Positions 24,858 through 34,231 are shown, counted from the first letter of the stretch. The stretch: DNA of 64,000 nucleotides from CADEED01 sp043747835 (GCA_043747835.1 JAYTOK010000084.1:99461-163460); one strand, 5' to 3'. The notes: generated by a model from the letters alone, not told the origin. Numbers and translations are program-made.

Positions 24858-26327
24858 CTACTTCACGCGCAGCGAGAACACCCCCGCGATCACAAAACTC
24901 GCGCCGCCGATGGCCATCGCGTAGATGGGCTGGCCGTCGAACAAACCCTGCAGCAGTGCGGTGAGTACGCTCACGGCCACGAGTTGCGGGATGACGATGA
25001 ACAGGTTGAAGATTCCCATGTACACACCCATCTTGCGCGACGGCACACTGTCGGCGAGCAATGCGTACGGCAGGGAGACGATGGATGCCCACGCAAAGCC
25101 GACGCCCACCATCGAGACGACGAGCCAATCCGGATCGCGAACCACGAGGAACGATGCGATGCCAGCCGCGCCCAGCCACAGGTTGATCGCATGCGCGACG
25201 CGCAAACCAAAGCGGCGCACGATCGTCGGAATGACGATCGCGGCGAGCGCCGCGAAACCGTTGTAGGCGGCAAACAGGACCCCGACCCAATTGGCTCCTT
25301 CGTTGTAAGCCGGGTCGCCCACGACGCCCGAACCAAAATGCACGCTCGTCACGGCGGGCGTGGTCTGCGTCCACATCGCGAATAACGCGAGCCAGGCGAA
25401 GAATTGCACCGGGATGAGCTGTCGCATCCGGTGCGGCATGTCGTCGATATCGGCCATCAGTGTCGAGAACAGACTGGCACCGCGCCGGCCGCCGTTGATG
25501 GTCAACGCCGCGCCCCAGAACATCAACAGCCCGCACAGGACAAAGAGTTCCTGCCTCAACCCGAAATTCGCGACGAGCGCAGCGCCGATCACGCCAGCGC
25601 CGAACCAGAGCGCGCCGCGACCGCCGGGACGTGAGGCGCTTCCCGGCGTCACGCCTTCGGTAGCAGGCGTCGCGTCGCCGAAGGCGTGTAGTTCGGCTGG
25701 CGGGTACTCACGCGTCGACAGCACGGTCCACAAGATCGCGAAGAGCAACACCGCGGCGCCGATGTCGAAGGAATATCGCACGGCATCGGGAATGGCCCCT
25801 TCGTTACTGACACCGGATTGCGTGAGGATCCAGGGCAGCATGCTGGCCACCACGGCTCCCACGCCGATGAAGAAGCTCTGCATCGCGTAACCCGCGGGGC
25901 GCTGCGCCGGCGACAACTTGTCGGCGACGAATGCCCGAAACGGCTCCATGCAGATGTTGATGCTCGCATCGAGGATCCACAGCATGCCCGCGGCGAACCA
26001 CAAGGCCGGCGAGCGCGGCATCGCGATCAGCGCGAACGATGTGAGCAAGGCGCCCACGAGAAAATACGGGCGGCGGCGTCCGAGCCAGTTCCAGGTGCGG
26101 TCGGAGTAATACCCGACCAGCGGTTGCACGATGAGCCCCGTGAGCGGTGCGGCTATCCACAGCAGCGGCACCTGGTCCACTTCCGCGCCGAGCACCTGAA
26201 AGATGCGCGTCGTGTTGGCGTTCTGCAGTCCGAACGCGAACTGGATGCCGAGAAATCCGAAACACATGTTCCAGATCTGCCAGAACGACACGGTGGGCCG
26301 GCCCACCGCATTCGCCGCCGCGCTCAT
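24858..26327 (-). CDS. MFS sugar permease (maltose/oligosaccharide:H+ symporter type)
   Basis: 489 residues, about 12 hydrophobic helices. The N-terminal region FWQIWNMCFGFLGIQFAFGLQNANTTRIFQ and QPLVGYYSDRTWNWLGRRRPY are typical of the glycoside-permease group that includes Caulobacter MalY and plant/animal sucrose carriers (SLC45-like). Inner-membrane import of maltose or maltodextrin is inferred from family and context. The ATG overlaps the stop codon of the upstream GH13 gene by four bases (ATGA), so the two are translationally coupled behind operator 7. Confidence 0.88.
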   Translation of the reverse strand: MSAAANAVGRPTVSFWQIWNMCFGFLGIQFAFGLQNANTTRIFQVLGAEVDQVPLLWIAAPLTGLIVQPLVGYYSDRTWNWLGRRRPYFLVGALLTSFALIAMPRSPALWFAAGMLWILDASINICMEPFRAFVADKLSPAQRPAGYAMQSFFIGVGAVVASMLPWILTQSGVSNEGAIPDAVRYSFDIGAAVLLFAILWTVLSTREYPPAELHAFGDATPATEGVTPGSASRPGGRGALWFGAGVIGAALVANFGLRQELFVLCGLLMFWGAALTINGGRRGASLFSTLMADIDDMPHRMRQLIPVQFFAWLALFAMWTQTTPAVTSVHFGSGVVGDPAYNEGANWVGVLFAAYNGFAALAAIVIPTIVRRFGLRVAHAINLWLGAAGIASFLVVRDPDWLVVSMVGVGFAWASIVSLPYALLADSVPSRKMGVYMGIFNLFIVIPQLVAVSVLTALLQGLFDGQPIYAMAIGGASFVIAGVFSLRVK

Positions 26328-28132
26328 CGCGCGTCTCCGAGGCAGGCCACGTAGCCGAATGCCGGAATCTCCAGGCGCAAACTACCCGGCGCGACCGCGG
26401 TCGCGGCGCACTTGCCCGTGAGCGACGTGAACGCGACCGAGCGCGTTTCGACTTCCACGGCGAGCGAAACCGCCACCGCGGCCGTGTTGAACGCAACGAC
26501 GATCTCGCGGCCATCGTTGCCGATCCGCGAGGCAGCGAACGCGTGCGGGTGTGCGCCGAACGCGCGCACGATCTGCCGGCCGCGACGCAGCGCCGCGTGT
26601 TGCCTGCGCAGCGCTGCGAGCTCCGCGAGCTGGCGATACAGGGGATGCGTCACGTCGAAGTTCTCGCGGGCCGTCGTGGACGCGGTGCCGACGAGCGGCT
26701 GATCGTTGTATGTCGCGACCTGGCTCGCGAACAGGCTCTGGCGCGACGCCTGGTCGTTGCCATGGCCCACGAAGCCTTGCTCATCGCCGTAGTAGACGAC
26801 GGGCACGCCGCGCAGCAGGAACATCATCGCGTTCGACAACTTCAATCGCGCGAGCAGTTCTTCATTCGAAATGCCGGGATTCGCCTGCTCCACGAGCCAC
26901 GCGAAACGGCCGAAATCATGATTGCCGGTGAACGTCGGCAGGCGCAACGCGGCCGGCGCGCCGCCTTCGTACAGACCGTCGTCGGCGAACAGTCGCTCGA
27001 GGATTGCCGTGGACTTGTTGCGCGCGACCACCTCTTCCACCGCGCGCGCGAAGGCGAAGTCGAGCACCGACGGCAACCGGTCGACCCGTGTGAATCGCGC
27101 AAGCTGCGCGACGTCCACTGTCTCCGCCGCCACCTCGCCGAAAATGTGGAAGTTCGGAATCCCGTTCGCTCGCGCCCGACGCAACATCGCGGGTGCGAAT
27201 GCCTGCCAGAACTCCGGGTTCACATGACGCGCGGTGTCGATGCGGAAGCCGTCGATCCGAAAGCGCGCGATCCAGTCGCCGTAGATGTCGATGAAGCCCT
27301 GTACGACGCGCGGATTCTCGGTCATCAGGTCATCGAGCCCGACGAAATCCCCGAACAGCGAGCTCTCGCCCGCGAAGTCCGAGTTGCCACGGTTGTGGTA
27401 GTAAATTGGCGAGTTGAGCCACGCCGGCACCTTCACGTCCTTCTCGGCATCCGCCACGAACGGCGAGTAGGCGAAGTCGGGTCGGGCGAGACGCGCGAAA
27501 TTGGCGGACGTGCGCAGGCCGTCGCCCACGAATCCTTCGTTCACGCTCTCGCCCGTCACGCTGCGCGAATATGGAAACTGTGCGCGTGAGCGGTATGGAC
27601 AAGGCTTTCCGGCGCACTCCCGATACTGGATCACGTCCGCCGTGTGGTTCGTGATGATGTCCAGATACACCTTCATGCCGCGCGCGTGCGCCGCATCGAC
27701 GAACGTACGCAGCTCCGCCTCCGCTCCGAAGTGCGGGTCGACGGCTGTGAAATCGGTGATCCAGTAGCCGTGATATCCCGCGGTCTCTTCGCCTGGGGCG
27801 CCCTGAACCGGCTTGTTCCTGTAGATGGGGCCGAGCCAAATCGCGGTGGCGCCGAGACCCTGGATGTAGTCGAGGCGCTCCACGAGCCCATCGAGATCGC
27901 CGCCGTGATAGAAACCCTTGTGCGTCGGGTCGAATCCCGTAGTTAGGCGGTCGCCAGGCGTACCGCCGCGATCGTTCGCGGAGTCGCCGTTCTCGAATCG
28001 ATCCGGCAGCACGAAGTAGACGATCTCGTCTTCCGGCAGGCGCTGGCGGTAGTCGTTGGTTCCGGGAGCAGCCAGCGTGGCGACACCGCAGAAGCACAAC
28101 GCGAGGCACGCCACGTGAAAGATTGACCGCAT
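26324..28132 (-). CDS. exported alpha-amylase / cyclomaltodextrinase-like GH13 enzyme
   Basis: 602 residues with signal peptide (RSIFHVACLALCFCGVATLAA). Starts the barrel with DEIVYFVLPDRFENGDSANDRGG, typical of secreted amylases and cyclodextrin-acting enzymes. Catalytic regions: DIITNHT, GFRIDTARH (about D299), IFGEVAA (about E332) and FTGNHD (about 404). GGGGGGAG before the ATG at 28132 supports the start. First gene of an operon with the sugar permease; its operator is about 66 bases upstream. Expected to cut starch or dextrins in the periplasm or outside. Confidence 0.88.
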   Translation of the reverse strand: MRSIFHVACLALCFCGVATLAAPGTNDYRQRLPEDEIVYFVLPDRFENGDSANDRGGTPGDRLTTGFDPTHKGFYHGGDLDGLVERLDYIQGLGATAIWLGPIYRNKPVQGAPGEETAGYHGYWITDFTAVDPHFGAEAELRTFVDAAHARGMKVYLDIITNHTADVIQYRECAGKPCPYRSRAQFPYSRSVTGESVNEGFVGDGLRTSANFARLARPDFAYSPFVADAEKDVKVPAWLNSPIYYHNRGNSDFAGESSLFGDFVGLDDLMTENPRVVQGFIDIYGDWIARFRIDGFRIDTARHVNPEFWQAFAPAMLRRARANGIPNFHIFGEVAAETVDVAQLARFTRVDRLPSVLDFAFARAVEEVVARNKSTAILERLFADDGLYEGGAPAALRLPTFTGNHDFGRFAWLVEQANPGISNEELLARLKLSNAMMFLLRGVPVVYYGDEQGFVGHGNDQASRQSLFASQVATYNDQPLVGTASTTARENFDVTHPLYRQLAELAALRRQHAALRRGRQIVRAFGAHPHAFAASRIGNDGREIVVAFNTAAVAVSLAVEVETRSVAFTSLTGKCAATAVAPGSLRLEIPAFGYVACLGDAR

Positions 28133-28190
28133 CGCTCCCCCCGGATCTTGAAAGGAGCACTCTACTTCAGCGGGGCGCGCAGGCGCGCCA

Positions 28191-28204
28191 TGCATACGTA
28201 TGTA
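28191..28204. promoter_or_regulatory. ATACGTAT operator 7 (before GH13-permease operon)
   Basis: TGCATACGTATGTA, centred about 66 bases before the GH13 start. It directly abuts the stop codon of the upstream small exported-protein gene on the same strand. Confidence 0.75.
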
Positions 28205-28756
28205 TCAGCGGCTCACGATCTTCAGGCGCTTCACCGCGTCGAACGCCCGGTCGGCGGCGGCTTTTCCATCGTCGTTCCACGCGATGGTGAACACCAGCGG
28301 GAAGCTGTTCGTGTAGATGCACCCGGCGATCATTCCCGTGAACTCGCCGCGCTTTGGCTTCGCCCCGGGCGCGGCCGCCCCTTCGTAGTAAAATGCGATC
28401 AGCTTCGAGCCGTTGAAGCTCTTGAGTTCGGACACGCGGAGTCCTTCGCCCGCTTCCGACTTGCGCAATTCCTCCGCGAGCTTGCGCACCATCTGCGCAT
28501 CGACATTCTGTCCCGCCTCTTCGACGGTCGCCAGGATGAGCTGCATGGCCTGCCCACCGTTGCCGACTTCGAACGCGATGCCGTTGACGCCACCCGGTAC
28601 CGGCCGCAGGTCTTTCCATGCCGGATCCGCATCGAGAACGATCAGGCCGATCGGAGTTTCGAACTTGCGTTCGACGGCCGCGGCGTCGCCGATGGAGAGC
28701 CAGAATGCGGCGCCGGCCAAAAGCGCGCGGCTGGCATGTCGAAGAGACTTGGTCAT
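28205..28756 (-). CDS. small exported protein of unknown function (A)
   Basis: 183 residues with an N-terminal signal peptide (HASRALLAGAAFWLSIGDAAA) and no transmembrane segment after it. I do not recognise a named family. The body is a mixed alpha/beta domain (GIAFEVGNGGQAMQLILATVEEAG; MIAGCIYTNSFPLVFTIAW) and ends KAAADRAFDAVKRLKIV. It shares layout and its ending (A..A.DAVKRLKI versus AEAALAVMRTVRI) with the gene just upstream, so the two are probably distant paralogues in one operon, spaced ten bases. Periplasmic location expected. Confidence 0.66.
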   Translation of the reverse strand: MTKSLRHASRALLAGAAFWLSIGDAAAVERKFETPIGLIVLDADPAWKDLRPVPGGVNGIAFEVGNGGQAMQLILATVEEAGQNVDAQMVRKLAEELRKSEAGEGLRVSELKSFNGSKLIAFYYEGAAAPGAKPKRGEFTGMIAGCIYTNSFPLVFTIAWNDDGKAAADRAFDAVKRLKIVSR

Positions 28757-28766
28757 GGAAGCCTCC

Positions 28767-29336
28767 CTACTGAATCCGGACGGTGCGCATCACAGCGAGC
28801 GCGGCCTCGGCGCTTTTCTCGCCGCCGGTGTTCCACAACACTTCGAAGAGATAGGGACGGCCGCCCACTGACAGGGCACCGACATATCCATTGGAGTAGT
28901 TTGGTTCCTTCGGCTTGGACTTGGCGTTCGGCTTCTGGCGTGACTGCGCCTTGATGTCGTGTGCCTTCACGAAAAACCCCTTTGCGCTGCCGCCTTCGAT
29001 CACGCGCTGCTCCGGATCGACCCCGATACTCGCATTCTCGAGCGCGCGCGCCATGTTGCGTACGTAGATGCGCAGGTTGCCGGTGTCCGCGGTCAGCGAG
29101 GGATGCGGCGGCAATGGCTGGATCGCCACGGCCCACTGCTCCCGGTTGCCGCCGTTGAAGCGCACGGTGCCCGCCGGATCCTCGTCGTCGAGCTCGGCCA
29201 GGACCCAGGCAGGATTCCAACCGATGATGAGTGCCTCGCCCGCCGGAAGGGGGATGCGCTTGTCGGCCGCCGGGACGCTCACGGGGAGCGCCGCCAGCAG
29301 CAAGCCGAAGAGGATGGTCCGCACGTCGATTTTCAT
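28767..29336 (-). CDS. small exported protein of unknown function (B)
   Basis: 189 residues: signal peptide (RTILFGLLLAALPVSVPAA), then a soluble domain with EALIIGWNPAWVLAEL, REQWAVAIQPLPPHP and a Lys/Pro-rich loop (KPNAKSKPKEP) before GYVGALSVGGRPYLFEVLWN. No recognised family. Located before its likely paralogue A on the same strand. Between its start and the xylA terminator I see only a GTGCCGGACC fragment and the palindrome TGACGCGCGTCA near 29371. Confidence 0.62.
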   Translation of the reverse strand: MKIDVRTILFGLLLAALPVSVPAADKRIPLPAGEALIIGWNPAWVLAELDDEDPAGTVRFNGGNREQWAVAIQPLPPHPSLTADTGNLRIYVRNMARALENASIGVDPEQRVIEGGSAKGFFVKAHDIKAQSRQKPNAKSKPKEPNYSNGYVGALSVGGRPYLFEVLWNTGGEKSAEAALAVMRTVRIQ

Positions 29337-29405
29337 GCGGCAAGGGTATTAGTTAGTGCCGGACCTGCCTAGTGACGCGCGTCACAGCCAGGGTCCCGGA
29401 AGAGA

Positions 29406-29446
29406 AAAGGCCCGGCGCCGCCCCTACGGGACGAACGCGGGCCTTT
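29406..29446 (-). terminator. rho-independent terminator after xylA
   Basis: AAAGGCCCG / CGGGCCTTT stem with a GC-rich 23-base interior that can fold further; on the minus strand the stem is followed by TTTT. It begins 12 bases after the xylA stop. Confidence 0.78.
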
Positions 29447-29457
29447 GAAGCAGCCGA

Positions 29458-30771
29458 TCAGACGAAACGATTGACCAGGTTCTCGAGCATCTCCTGACGG
29501 CCGGACTGAGGCTTCGGGTTGATGTTCGCCGCGACGGCCGCGTCCGAAATCGACACGAGGCTCGCGCCCTGGGCGTGGATCTTCTGCCCTGCGTCGCCCT
29601 GCCATTTCGAGTAACGCTGAGACACGAACTTGTCGATGCCGCCGTTCTCGATGAGTGCCGCCGCCGCGAGCAGCGTGCGCGCGAGCAGATCGAGGCCGCC
29701 GACGTGGCCGTGGAACATGTCGGCCGGATCGATCGACTGGCGGCGCACCTTCGCGTCGAAGTTGAAGCCGCCGGTGGTGAAACCACCGGCCTTCAGGATG
29801 CGGTACATCGCGAGCGTCATATCGAGCGGGTCGTTGTGGAACTGATCGGTGTCCCAGCCGTTCTGCGGATCGCCGCGATTGATGTCGATCGAGCCGAAGA
29901 TGCCGAGCGCGTCGGCCATCGCGATCTCGTGATCGAAGCTGTGGCCCGCGAGCGTCGCGTGGTTGGCTTCGATGTTCACCTTCACTTCGTTCTCGAGACC
30001 GTTCTTCTTGAGGAAGCCGTACACGGTCGCGGTATCGAAGTCGTACTGATGCTTGGTCGGCTCGTGCGGCTTCGGCTCGATGAGGATCGTGCCCTTGAAG
30101 CCGATCTTGTGCTTGTGCTCGACTACGAGCTGCAGGAAGCGGCCGAAGTTCTTGAGCTCCGTCTTGAGATCGGTGTTGAGCAGCGTGTCGTAACCTTCGC
30201 GGCCGCCCCACAGCACGTAGTTGGCGCCGCCGAGGCGCTTCGTGGCGTCGAGACAGTGACGCACCTGCGTCGCGGCGAACGACCACACATCGGGATCCGG
30301 ATTCGTCGACGCGCCACCCATGTAGCGCGGATGCGAGAACAGGTTCGCGGTGCCCCAGAGCAGCTTGATGCCGGTCTCGGCCTGCTTCTTCTCGAGACGG
30401 TCGACTGTCGCCGCAAGGTTCGACACGTGCTCCTTGATGTTGGACGCGGTCGGCATCGCATCGACGTCGTGGAAGCAGTAGTAAGGCGTGCCGAGACGCG
30501 TGAAGAAGTCGAACGCCGCGTCCATCTTCGACCACGCGGCCGCCTGGTCCATCACGCCGGCATTCCACGGGCGATCGAATGTCCCGGCACCGAAGATGTC
30601 CGCGCCATTCCACGCGAAGGAATGCCAGTAGCAAACGGCCGGACGCAGGTGATCCTCCATGCGCTTGCCGAGGACGACCTGGTCCTTGTTGTAATAGCGG
30701 AACGCCAGCGGGTTTTCCGACTTCGGGCCTTCGAACTTGATGGGCGGCACGGCGCCAAAATACGTCGACAT
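29458..30771 (-). CDS. xylA: xylose isomerase
   Basis: 437 residues, the usual length of class II xylose isomerase, converting D-xylose to D-xylulose with two divalent metals. Motifs include WHSFAWNGADIFG, CFHDVDAMP with the catalytic His, LLWGTANLFSHPR, VLWGGREGY, GTILIEPKPHEPTKHQYDFD with metal-binding Glu, VNIEANHATLAGH and GSIDINRGD. GAGGAG before the ATG supports the start. Begins two bases after the xylB stop, so the kinase and isomerase form an operon in the order xylB-xylA. Confidence 0.96.
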   Translation of the reverse strand: MSTYFGAVPPIKFEGPKSENPLAFRYYNKDQVVLGKRMEDHLRPAVCYWHSFAWNGADIFGAGTFDRPWNAGVMDQAAAWSKMDAAFDFFTRLGTPYYCFHDVDAMPTASNIKEHVSNLAATVDRLEKKQAETGIKLLWGTANLFSHPRYMGGASTNPDPDVWSFAATQVRHCLDATKRLGGANYVLWGGREGYDTLLNTDLKTELKNFGRFLQLVVEHKHKIGFKGTILIEPKPHEPTKHQYDFDTATVYGFLKKNGLENEVKVNIEANHATLAGHSFDHEIAMADALGIFGSIDINRGDPQNGWDTDQFHNDPLDMTLAMYRILKAGGFTTGGFNFDAKVRRQSIDPADMFHGHVGGLDLLARTLLAAAALIENGGIDKFVSQRYSKWQGDAGQKIHAQGASLVSISDAAVAANINPKPQSGRQEMLENLVNRFV

Positions 30772-30773
30772 GA

Positions 30774-32228
30774 TCAAACTCCTCGGAATCTCGTCTTGAG
30801 GTCCTGATAAATCCTGCTGAAGGTCTGGCGCTTGGGCGCCAGCGTTTCGATATCGCGCGCGTTCGGTTCGATGACCACTCGCACGGGCGGCGGCTTGCAG
30901 ACATCTTCCGCGCGTTCGCCGGTTTTCGCGAGCCGCGCGAGCCGTGCGGCGCCGAACGCCGGACCGACTTCCGAGCCGTCGCGATAGATGAGCGGCCGCT
31001 TGAGCGCGGCGGCGAGAACACCGCCCCACCACATCGAACGCGCGCCGCCGCCGATCACGGAAATCCTGTCGATCGTGGCGCCGGCTTCGATGAGCACGTC
31101 GAGTCCGTCGGCGAACGCGAACGCCACGCCTTCGAGGACCGACTGACCGATCGCGGCAGCGTCCGAATCGTGGTTGAGGCCGAACAACACGCCGCGCGCG
31201 AACGTGTCGTTGTGCGGCGTGCGCTCGCCGGAAAGATAGGGGAGAAAAACCTCGGGACCGTCGAGGCGGCCACGCGCCTCGACCTTCGCCAGTAGTTCGG
31301 CCGCGTCTTTCGCGCCGGTGAGTTTCACCGCCCAGTCGACGCAGCTCGCCGCCGACAGCATCACGCTCATCTGATGCCAGATGCCCGGCAGGCAATGGCA
31401 GAACGCGTGAACGGCCTTGTCCGCATTCGGCAGGAATTTCGGTGTGACCAGGAAGAGAACGCCGGACGTGCCGAGAGAGAGGAATGCGTCGCCGGGCTTC
31501 ACGACACCGATGCCCGCGGCGCCCGCGGCGTTGTCGCCACCACCACCCGCAACCGGCACGGCATCCATGCCCCAAGCCGCGGCGACTTCAGGCCGCAATT
31601 TACCCGTGGCGTCCGAACCTTCGACGAGGCGCGGCATGTGCGTTTCTGAAAGCCCGGTTGCCGCAAGCATCTCTGGCGACCAGCGACGATTCGCCACATC
31701 CACCCAGAGCGTGCCCGCGGCATCGCTCGCATCGCTCGCCTTCTCGCCCGTCATCAACAGGCGCACATAATCTTTCGGCAGCAACACGCAGCGCGTGTCC
31801 TTGAAGATCGCAGGCTCGTTCTCGCGCACCCAGACGAGCTTCGGCGCGGTGAAGCCCGGCATCGCGATGTTCCCGGTGATCTCGCGCGATCTCGGTTCGG
31901 CTTTTTCGAGGGTACGGCATTGCAGCTCGCTGCGGCCGTCGTTCCAGAGAATCGCGTGACGCAATGGCTTGTCCGCCGCATCGAGCAGCGTCGCGCCATG
32001 CATTTGTCCGGAGAGCCCCACCGCGCGCACGGCGCGTCGATCCTTCGCGGGCAACGCGGTTACCGCGGCGTTCGTCGCGGCCCACCAGTCGGCCGGATTC
32101 TGCTCGGACCAGCCCGCCTGCGGACGCGACACGCTCAATGGCGCGGAAGCCTGCTCCACGACGGTGTCGTTGTCATCGACGATGACGGCTTTGACACTCG
32201 ACGTGCCGATATCGATGCCTAGGTACAT
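30774..32228 (-). CDS. xylB: xylulokinase
   Basis: 484-residue FGGY kinase phosphorylating D-xylulose with ATP. The N-terminal phosphate loop MYLGIDIGTSSVKAVI, GLSGQMHGATLLD, LPKDYVRLLMTG, GGGGDNAAGAAG and the C-terminal ISVIGGGARSMWW all fit XylB. A GGGGGG run precedes the ATG. A xyl-box-like palindrome lies about 20 bases upstream, suggesting xylose-responsive control of the whole operon. Confidence 0.95.
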   Translation of the reverse strand: MYLGIDIGTSSVKAVIVDDNDTVVEQASAPLSVSRPQAGWSEQNPADWWAATNAAVTALPAKDRRAVRAVGLSGQMHGATLLDAADKPLRHAILWNDGRSELQCRTLEKAEPRSREITGNIAMPGFTAPKLVWVRENEPAIFKDTRCVLLPKDYVRLLMTGEKASDASDAAGTLWVDVANRRWSPEMLAATGLSETHMPRLVEGSDATGKLRPEVAAAWGMDAVPVAGGGGDNAAGAAGIGVVKPGDAFLSLGTSGVLFLVTPKFLPNADKAVHAFCHCLPGIWHQMSVMLSAASCVDWAVKLTGAKDAAELLAKVEARGRLDGPEVFLPYLSGERTPHNDTFARGVLFGLNHDSDAAAIGQSVLEGVAFAFADGLDVLIEAGATIDRISVIGGGARSMWWGGVLAAALKRPLIYRDGSEVGPAFGAARLARLAKTGERAEDVCKPPPVRVVIEPNARDIETLAPKRQTFSRIYQDLKTRFRGV

Positions 32229-32247
32229 TCGCCCCCCTGAAAAGCGG

Positions 32248-32261
32248 CGGTAACGCTACCA
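32248..32261. promoter_or_regulatory. xyl-box-like operator before xylB-xylA
   Basis: On the minus strand TGGTAGCGTTACCG, near-identical in its first eight bases to the Xanthomonas xyl-box TGGTAGCGCTAACA bound by the LacI-type XylR, and itself almost palindromic (GGTA-GCGT-TACC). Placed 19 bases before the xylB start. No XylR gene lies in the window. Confidence 0.6.
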
Positions 32262-32287
32262 GAATCCGCGGATCAGGGGCAGCCCGG

Positions 32288-34231
32288 TTACTTCATTCCG
32301 CTGCGTCCGGGAGTCCATTTTCGCGTCTCCGGACCCGGCGGCGCCGGACAGAATGTTTCCACGCGGTTCTCCGCCAGCCAGTGGGCGCTCAGGCACCCGG
32401 ACGGGACGTCCTCGTATTTTCCGCCGCCAAAGTTCGCCGTGATCTCGACGACATCTTCAAAGCGCGTTCGCTGCACGCGCCGATCCGGCGTCAGCCACTC
32501 GAACGCCGTGAGTCGCCGCGTCGCGATGCGTCCGTGCAGTGGCTCGAAGAACTTCTGGAGCGCCACGAAAGGCTCGCGCCAGTCGGCGAGCACCTTGCGA
32601 TCCATGGCCCAGATGGATGGCGTTCCCTGCAGGAGCTCGAGTAGCTGACGCGTGGAGGCAATCGACGGATATTTGTTCATTGGCACGTCCCAGCGATCCG
32701 TCGCGACCACGGCGTCGTGAAACGCGGCGGAATAGAGCGGTACACGGAAAGTCGCGTCGTAGCGCGACACGCGGAAAGACTCGCTGGGCGGCTCCATCGG
32801 CATGAAGAAAAATCCGGGACGATCCGGTGGCCACCACTTTCCGTACGTGCCCTTCGGCTCGGCCCAGATCGCTGCGTTGCGCGTGCCGCCTGCTCCATGT
32901 ACGAAGTCGATGAGCGCGAGGCTCCACGCCACCCCTTCCTCTGACCCGAGCACGACGCCGCGATCGCGCGCAGTCTTCAAACGAGCGAGTCGATTCGACT
33001 GGTCCTGAAACACCGTCATCGGATGCGCCGGCGACCAGTCATCGTGCAGTTCACCGAAGGCGTCGACATCGAGAAAATAACTGTTCGCGCCATCTCGCAG
33101 CATCGTGTCCAGACGGATCGCGATCGGCCGCAGCGTGGATTCGAGGCTCAGCATCGCGGCTGAGCTCAGCTCGCAGCCGCGTCCCGCGAAACCCGTGCGC
33201 CGTTTGCCGTCGCGATTCACGATGCAGCCGTCCGGATAGATCGTCCCGGGCCAGCGGGAAACCGAATCACCCGTCTTCGGATCCTGGGCGTTGTTCCAGG
33301 TGTCGTACGGACCCACGAGAAATCCCGCTGACTTGGCCGCGCTGACGAACTCACGGCCCGCGAGGATTTTTTGTTCGCCGCCGGGATCCTGGTCGTAGCC
33401 GATCCACGCCCGCTTCACGGCGAGCTTCGCCAGGTCCGCGACGAACCCGGGCGTGCGTCCGTCGCCCCAGGTGTACATGTGCACCGCGCCCGCGAGCTTC
33501 GCCACGTCCGGGTTCGACGCGATCTTCTGCGTGAGCGTCGGAAATTTCCCGGTTGCGCGCTGGCGCTCGCGATACTCGAGCGCCGGCGCTATCGGCGATC
33601 CGTCGCCAAACCCGATGTCGATCTCATGAATTCGTTTGCCGTCGCGCGCCTGAAACTCGTGGACGAGATCGGCGCCGATGCGACCGCCACGATCGCGCAT
33701 ACAAAGCTCGCTGCGCAGATCGGACTCGACGAAATACGTCAGCGTGCGCACACCGACACGGTAGCTCCAGAATGGCATGTGCAGCCCGCCGCTCACCGAC
33801 GCGCAGTAGTCCGCGAGGCGTGCGCGCCAGGCAGCGTCGTCGAGCGGCACGTAGAGGCCGGCGCCCTCCGGCAGGATCAACGCGTCGAGCGCCACGCCAC
33901 CCGTCACCGGCCATTCGATACGCGTGTCGGTCGACGCGCTGAACCGCGCGTGCAGGCGCGACCCGCGCGCCTCGAACTCGACCCTGAGTCCCGTGCGCGG
34001 CGCGCCCCACGACGCACGAGTGGACGAAGTAGCGAGGTCGGTGATCTCGTGCGGTGCACCGCTGGCGGAAATGGGGATCGGCGCTCGCGCACCGTCGAGC
34101 ATCGCCATGACTTCAAGGGTTCGCGGGTCGATCGACACGCGCCAGCCGTCGAGCTGAAGATCGATGGGCGAACTACTCGCGACAGCGGTCGCGAAGAAAA
34201 TCGCGAACGCACCCGCGAAGCGGCGTGTCAC
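32288..34231 (-). CDS. exported glycoside hydrolase, GH101/GH129-like (tentative)
   Basis: 647 residues: signal peptide (RRFAGAFAIFFATAVASS), a beta-rich N-terminal part (about 20-260, galactose-mutarotase-like look) and a barrel-like part with MYTWGDGRTPGFVADL, YDTWNNAQDP, SYFLDVDAFGELHDDWSP, VVLGSEEGVAWS and NAAIWAEPKGTYGKWWPPDRPGFFF. The clustered Asp/Glu in these segments and the general pattern suggest the GH101/GH129 group; substrate unknown. GTG at 34231 overlaps the stop of the aldo/keto reductase gene (GTGA), so both are coupled. Not related to the GH13 enzymes of the starch locus. Confidence 0.55.
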   Translation of the reverse strand: MTRRFAGAFAIFFATAVASSSPIDLQLDGWRVSIDPRTLEVMAMLDGARAPIPISASGAPHEITDLATSSTRASWGAPRTGLRVEFEARGSRLHARFSASTDTRIEWPVTGGVALDALILPEGAGLYVPLDDAAWRARLADYCASVSGGLHMPFWSYRVGVRTLTYFVESDLRSELCMRDRGGRIGADLVHEFQARDGKRIHEIDIGFGDGSPIAPALEYRERQRATGKFPTLTQKIASNPDVAKLAGAVHMYTWGDGRTPGFVADLAKLAVKRAWIGYDQDPGGEQKILAGREFVSAAKSAGFLVGPYDTWNNAQDPKTGDSVSRWPGTIYPDGCIVNRDGKRRTGFAGRGCELSSAAMLSLESTLRPIAIRLDTMLRDGANSYFLDVDAFGELHDDWSPAHPMTVFQDQSNRLARLKTARDRGVVLGSEEGVAWSLALIDFVHGAGGTRNAAIWAEPKGTYGKWWPPDRPGFFFMPMEPPSESFRVSRYDATFRVPLYSAAFHDAVVATDRWDVPMNKYPSIASTRQLLELLQGTPSIWAMDRKVLADWREPFVALQKFFEPLHGRIATRRLTAFEWLTPDRRVQRTRFEDVVEITANFGGGKYEDVPSGCLSAHWLAENRVETFCPAPPGPETRKWTPGRSGMK

